Origin: an uncultured Selenomonas sp.
GTDB lineage: Bacteria; Bacillota; Negativicutes; Selenomonadales; Selenomonadaceae
DNA: 8,795 nt
Direction: 5' to 3'
Assembly: GCA_945494195.1 (NCBI GenBank)
Contig: CALYVJ010000053.1
Coordinates: 1-8,795 of the forward strand
The translations under genes and the position numbers were made by a program. The notes under the pieces were generated by a model. That model made no database searches. It was not told the DNA's origin and saw nothing but the letters and a program-made list of their open reading frames with translations. Positions 6,107-8,795 of this stretch are shown piece by piece (positions within the stretch are counted from its first letter, which is position 1; every line of letters starts with the position of its first letter).

Positions 6107-7513
6107 TTATTTTTCGTTCGCAAAATATAACTTAGCATTATGATAACATATATTTTCGATTAAATTTCCTAAATTCTCCCAATCTGCCGGATATTCGCCA
6201 TTTTCTACAATCCTTCCCACGAAGTTGCATAGAACACGGCGATAATATTCGTGACGATTCAAGGAAAGCAAACTGCGTGCATTGCTCGCCATGTGGATGG
6301 CATTGCCCAACAGCAGGAAGTTTGCCGTATTGGCCAGCTGTGCTTTGATGCCCGCTTTATCCCCCTGGAAGGTCCACGAACCACCCAGCTGCAGTTTTCC
6401 GGCTATGCCGTTCCCTTGGAATGCGCCGATTACCGAGGCAATCATCGCACCATCAGACGGATTGCGTGAACTGATGATGGTCTTGGGAATTTTATCCTCC
6501 CGATTGAGCCGGTCAAAGAATCTGGCCAGATTGTCCCCTCGGCAGCCGCTCGACAGGCAGTCATCGCCTTTATCCGGCCCCAGTTGCTGTGCCCGTACGG
6601 TATTGCTGTCGCGAACCACGGCATATTCCAGCTGCATGACCCAGCCGCGCCGCGCGTATTCCCTAGCCAGGAACAACAGCACCGCCGTCTGATATTGGTC
6701 GCGGGCTTTTTCCGAAGGTGTCCCCTTGCCGTTAATGGTACGGCCAACGATATCATCGAGTTCAAAGTTTTCTGCAGGGCAGTAACCAATGGCTGCCAAG
6801 GTGTGGTCAGCCGTGCAGCAGCCAAACGACGCAAAGGAATCCATCCGTGCCGACAATGCCTCATAAACATCGTGCATCGTACTGATTTCAATGCCCGCTG
6901 CGGTTCCCAGCTCATATTTCATATAGTTTTCCCATTCTTCGTCCTCGATGCGCAGGGCCTTGTCCGGACAAAACACCGGCATGATAGCCGCTGGGCAAGT
7001 TTTATCCTGCCGGAGCTGCTCGAACTGTTGCAGCTCTGCGGACGGGTCAGCCAAAATGCCCAGACTCTCCACCTTTTCCCTTTCAAGGATTTTTCGTGAC
7101 GAAAGGTCTTTTAATTTCGCATTGGCATCGTTCCAGATTTCTTCGGCTGTTTCATCCGAAAGGATTTGCTCACAGCCAAAGAATCGTTTGAGCTCGCTAT
7201 GCGTGTTTAGATAGATGGGATTGCCGACAGCCTTCGGCAAGGTTTCGGCAAATTTCTGGAATTTCTCACGATCCGATGCATCGCCGGTAATGTATTTCTC
7301 CGCCACACCGTTTGCCCGCATCAGCCGCCACTTCTCCGGTGCATTCTTGAGCATCAGCTGGGTGATATTGCGATACGGTTCATCGCCTGCCAGCTCTTCC
7401 ACGCGCAAATGCGTCCGATAGTCGATAATAGGCAGGCTGGCCGCATAGTCATGATAGAGCCGCTTGGCCGTCTCAGTTTGAAGCATGACATCATCCGATA
7501 TATAGTTCTTCAC
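6107..7513 (-). CDS. Glucuronate isomerase (UxaC) family protein with substituted active site
   Basis: 468 residues, against 470 for E. coli UxaC, and collinear with it: LQTETAKRLYHDYA (11-24), KWRLMRANGV (61-70), TGDASDREKF (76-85), QTAVLLFLAREYARRGW (275-291), RHEYYRRVL (420-428). UxaC is a cytoplasmic amidohydrolase-fold enzyme converting glucuronate/galacturonate to fructuronate/tagaturonate. Here the defining residues are gone: DYHCH reads DYRTH (R33), the H-Y before KWR reads P59-E60, the arginine of RPDKA is C182, the histidine of Q-x-H-x-G is E296, WWF is W380-T-F, and the aspartate of TDSRS is N411. Fold residues stay conserved and the frame is open, so this looks like a maintained paralogue with another or no catalytic role, not a functional isomerase. 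No hexuronate-pathway genes (uxaB, uxuA, kdgK) are adjacent. GTG 7513 is chosen because GGGGGAG lies 6 nt upstream and it matches the family's N-terminus; an ATG 10 codons earlier lacks a well-placed ribosome binding site. Ten cysteines, including C232-C233. No convincing promoter seen; a lone TTGGCA at 7587-7582 lacks a -10. Confidence 0.88.
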   Translation of the reverse strand: MKNYISDDVMLQTETAKRLYHDYAASLPIIDYRTHLRVEELAGDEPYRNITQLMLKNAPEKWRLMRANGVAEKYITGDASDREKFQKFAETLPKAVGNPIYLNTHSELKRFFGCEQILSDETAEEIWNDANAKLKDLSSRKILEREKVESLGILADPSAELQQFEQLRQDKTCPAAIMPVFCPDKALRIEDEEWENYMKYELGTAAGIEISTMHDVYEALSARMDSFASFGCCTADHTLAAIGYCPAENFELDDIVGRTINGKGTPSEKARDQYQTAVLLFLAREYARRGWVMQLEYAVVRDSNTVRAQQLGPDKGDDCLSSGCRGDNLARFFDRLNREDKIPKTIISSRNPSDGAMIASVIGAFQGNGIAGKLQLGGSWTFQGDKAGIKAQLANTANFLLLGNAIHMASNARSLLSLNRHEYYRRVLCNFVGRIVENGEYPADWENLGNLIENICYHNAKLYFANEK

Positions 7514-7519
7514 GCAAAT

Positions 7520-7526
7520 CTCCCCC
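7520..7526 (-). promoter_or_regulatory. Ribosome binding site fixing the GTG start of the UxaC-like gene
   Basis: GGGGGAG ends 6 nt before GTG 7513. It lies inside the reading frame that a start at ATG 7543 would use, and the protein from GTG matches the UxaC N-terminus residue for residue in position. Confidence 0.8.
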
Positions 7527-7596
7527 TTTGCCGAAATCCTCATTCGCAGTAATTGTCCTTACCTACTTTATTCGCTCTTTCTGCCAAAAATCCTGT

Positions 7597-7640
7597 AAAA
7601 AAGAAGGCTTGTTGACTTCTTTCCCTGTCAACAAGCCTTC
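7597..7640 (-). terminator. Rho-independent terminator after the CstA-like gene
   Basis: A perfect 14-bp stem (GAAGGCTTGTTGAC / GTCAACAAGCCTTC, 7603-7616 with 7627-7640), a 10-nt loop, and on the minus strand a run of six T directly after the stem. It begins 14 nt after the stop. It separates the transporter gene from the UxaC-like operon. Confidence 0.95.
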
Positions 7641-7654
7641 CCCATAGGACATTT

Positions 7655-8795
7655 TCAAGATTCTTTTTTCAACAGCGTATGGCTGGCGTAGAGCGCCACG
7701 CAGACGATAGCGAAAATAATGCCGGCCGGATAGGTAATGCTCGTAGCGAGTTTGAATCCCTCCGGAGCCTGCAGGATGTAAGTGAAGGTTACTGCCGACA
7801 TGAATGTTGCCGGAACAGCCGGGATAACCCAGGCTTTGCTGCCTTTATGAACGCGGTACAGATAGGTGGCACCCGTCCAAAGGACAATCATGGCCAGCGT
7901 CTGATTCGTCCAGGAGAAATAACGCCAAATGATATTGAAGTCCATCTGCGACAGGATGCCGCCAATAGCCAGCAGCGGCACAGCAAACAACAGGCGTTTG
8001 CCAGCTTTTTTCTGATTGACACCAAACCAGTCGGCAAGCGTCAGCCGGGCACTGCGGAAGGCCGTATCGCCAGAGGTAATCGGGCAGGCGATGACACCAA
8101 GCATAGCCAGCGTTGCACCGACATAGCCAGTCCAGCTTCCCGCACCGCCCATGAAACCAACGCAGATATCATAGACAACCGTACCAGCACCGCCGGCTGC
8201 CATGGCTTTGGCAAGACCGCCCGTGCTGTCATAGAACGTAACACCGGCAGCTGCCCAGATCAGAGCAATGATGCCTTCTGAAACCATGGCCCCGTAGAAT
8301 ACCGGACGGCCCAAGCGCTCATCGCGCAGGCAGCGGGCCATGATAGGCGACTGCGTAGAATGGAATCCCGATACAGCACCGCAGGCAACCGTGATGAACA
8401 TCAGCGGCCAGATTGGCATAGCATCGCCTTTCGGATGCAGATTGGCCAGCTGAAGTTCCGGCATGGTATGTCCACCAACACCGAAGAGCATGCCGCCCAT
8501 GATTCCCAATGCCATAATGATAAGGCAGGCGCCAAAGATCGGATAGAAGCGGGCAATAATCGCATCAATCGGCAGCAGCGTTGCCAGGAAGTAATAGGCC
8601 AAAACGCAGGGCAAAACAATCGTAACAGCTACCCCCGTAAGCTTTGCCAAAAGGCCTGCCGGACCTGTCATGAAAACCGTACCGACAAGAACCAGCAGCA
8701 CTACGGAGAACACACGCATGATGAACAGCATCGTGCCACCCATGTAGCGCCCAACGACCTCCGAGATACTCTTACCGTCCTCGCACAAAGAAATC
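7655..8795 (-). CDS. cstA: CstA-family carbon starvation / peptide-pyruvate transporter, 5' end outside window
   Basis: The visible 379 residues are the C-terminal part of an integral inner-membrane protein; the first residues visible read ISLCEDGKSISEVVGRYMG, an internal CstA motif, so roughly the first hundred residues lie beyond the window. Signature ACGAVSGFHSTQSP is encoded near 8345-8380, followed by ARCLRDERLGRPVFYGAM and EGIIALIWA. A second conserved block, CPITSGDTAFRSARL, lies near 8040-8085. About ten hydrophobic spans are visible and the tail is short (SHTLLKKES). The family (CstA, BtsT/YjiY) imports peptides or pyruvate with protons during nutrient limitation; which substrate applies here cannot be read. 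The missing upstream region would hold its promoter. No LytTR/LytS regulator genes are in the window. A strong terminator closes it, so it is not an operon partner of the next gene. Confidence 0.95.
   Translation of the reverse strand, partial: ISLCEDGKSISEVVGRYMGGTMLFIMRVFSVVLLVLVGTVFMTGPAGLLAKLTGVAVTIVLPCVLAYYFLATLLPIDAIIARFYPIFGACLIIMALGIMGGMLFGVGGHTMPELQLANLHPKGDAMPIWPLMFITVACGAVSGFHSTQSPIMARCLRDERLGRPVFYGAMVSEGIIALIWAAAGVTFYDSTGGLAKAMAAGGAGTVVYDICVGFMGGAGSWTGYVGATLAMLGVIACPITSGDTAFRSARLTLADWFGVNQKKAGKRLLFAVPLLAIGGILSQMDFNIIWRYFSWTNQTLAMIVLWTGATYLYRVHKGSKAWVIPAVPATFMSAVTFTYILQAPEGFKLATSITYPAGIIFAIVCVALYASHTLLKKES

Noticed and set aside
6107..7513. Reading the UxaC-like gene as a simple decaying pseudogene
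   Set aside because: Frame, length, start signal and scaffold residues are intact and substitutions sit at active-site positions; random decay would scatter changes and bring stops or frameshifts. Not fully excluded without relatives.
7514..7543. ATG 7543 as start of the UxaC-like protein
   Set aside because: It would place the strong GGGGGAG inside the coding sequence and add 10 residues that UxaC proteins do not have.
7514..7596. Sigma-54 or sigma-28 promoter before the UxaC-like gene
   Set aside because: TTGGCA at 7587-7582 lacks both a -12 GC partner and a -10 box at usable spacing; a TAAA near 7570 has no correctly spaced CCGATAT.
7679..8281. Plus-strand open frame of 200 codons opposite cstA
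   Set aside because: Complement shadow of a strongly conserved membrane-protein gene; no family resemblance.

Overview
The window looks like chromosome from a diderm, flagellated Firmicute of the Selenomonas type (Negativicutes), at mid-range G+C. The flagellin is of the Gram-positive/Negativicutes kind (MAMVVKNNMSA start), while the next gene encodes a two-partner-secretion, filamentous-haemagglutinin-like exoprotein that only makes sense in a cell with an outer membrane. The genus is an inference; no rRNA or marker gene is present.

Every real gene lies on the minus strand, so transcription runs from high to low coordinates. In that order: (1) the C-terminal part of a CstA-family carbon-starvation/peptide-pyruvate transporter (8795-7655, cut by the window edge), ending at a strong 14-bp terminator; (2) a full-length UxaC (glucuronate isomerase) family protein (7513-6107) in which nearly every metal-binding and catalytic position is substituted; (3) a small YbjN / type III-secretion-chaperone-like protein (6021-5629), whose best ribosome binding site and ATG sit 63 nt upstream of the usable start and are followed by an in-frame TAG at codon 3; a hairpin terminator follows; (4) flagellin (5403-4075) with a sigma-28-like promoter, an 80-90 nt leader holding two CsrA-like GGA sites, and its own terminator; (5) the first 1312 codons of a giant adhesin (3938 to the window edge), with signal peptide, TPS/haemagglutination domain, GLUG-like segment and at least five tandem YDG repeats. 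This last gene is easy to miss because it has no stop codon inside the window.

Genes 2 and 3 are 22 nt apart (counting from the upstream ATG) and probably form one operon. Flagellin and adhesin are separate units by their terminators, but both are surface/exported proteins. The most unusual content is the pair UxaC-like pseudoenzyme plus YbjN-like protein upstream of flagellin: a conserved-fold protein stripped of its isomerase site beside a small chaperone-fold protein. Whether they act together, or with the flagellin, cannot be told from this sequence. No RNA gene, CRISPR array, insertion sequence or integrase was seen, and no gene-free stretch exceeds about 225 bases.
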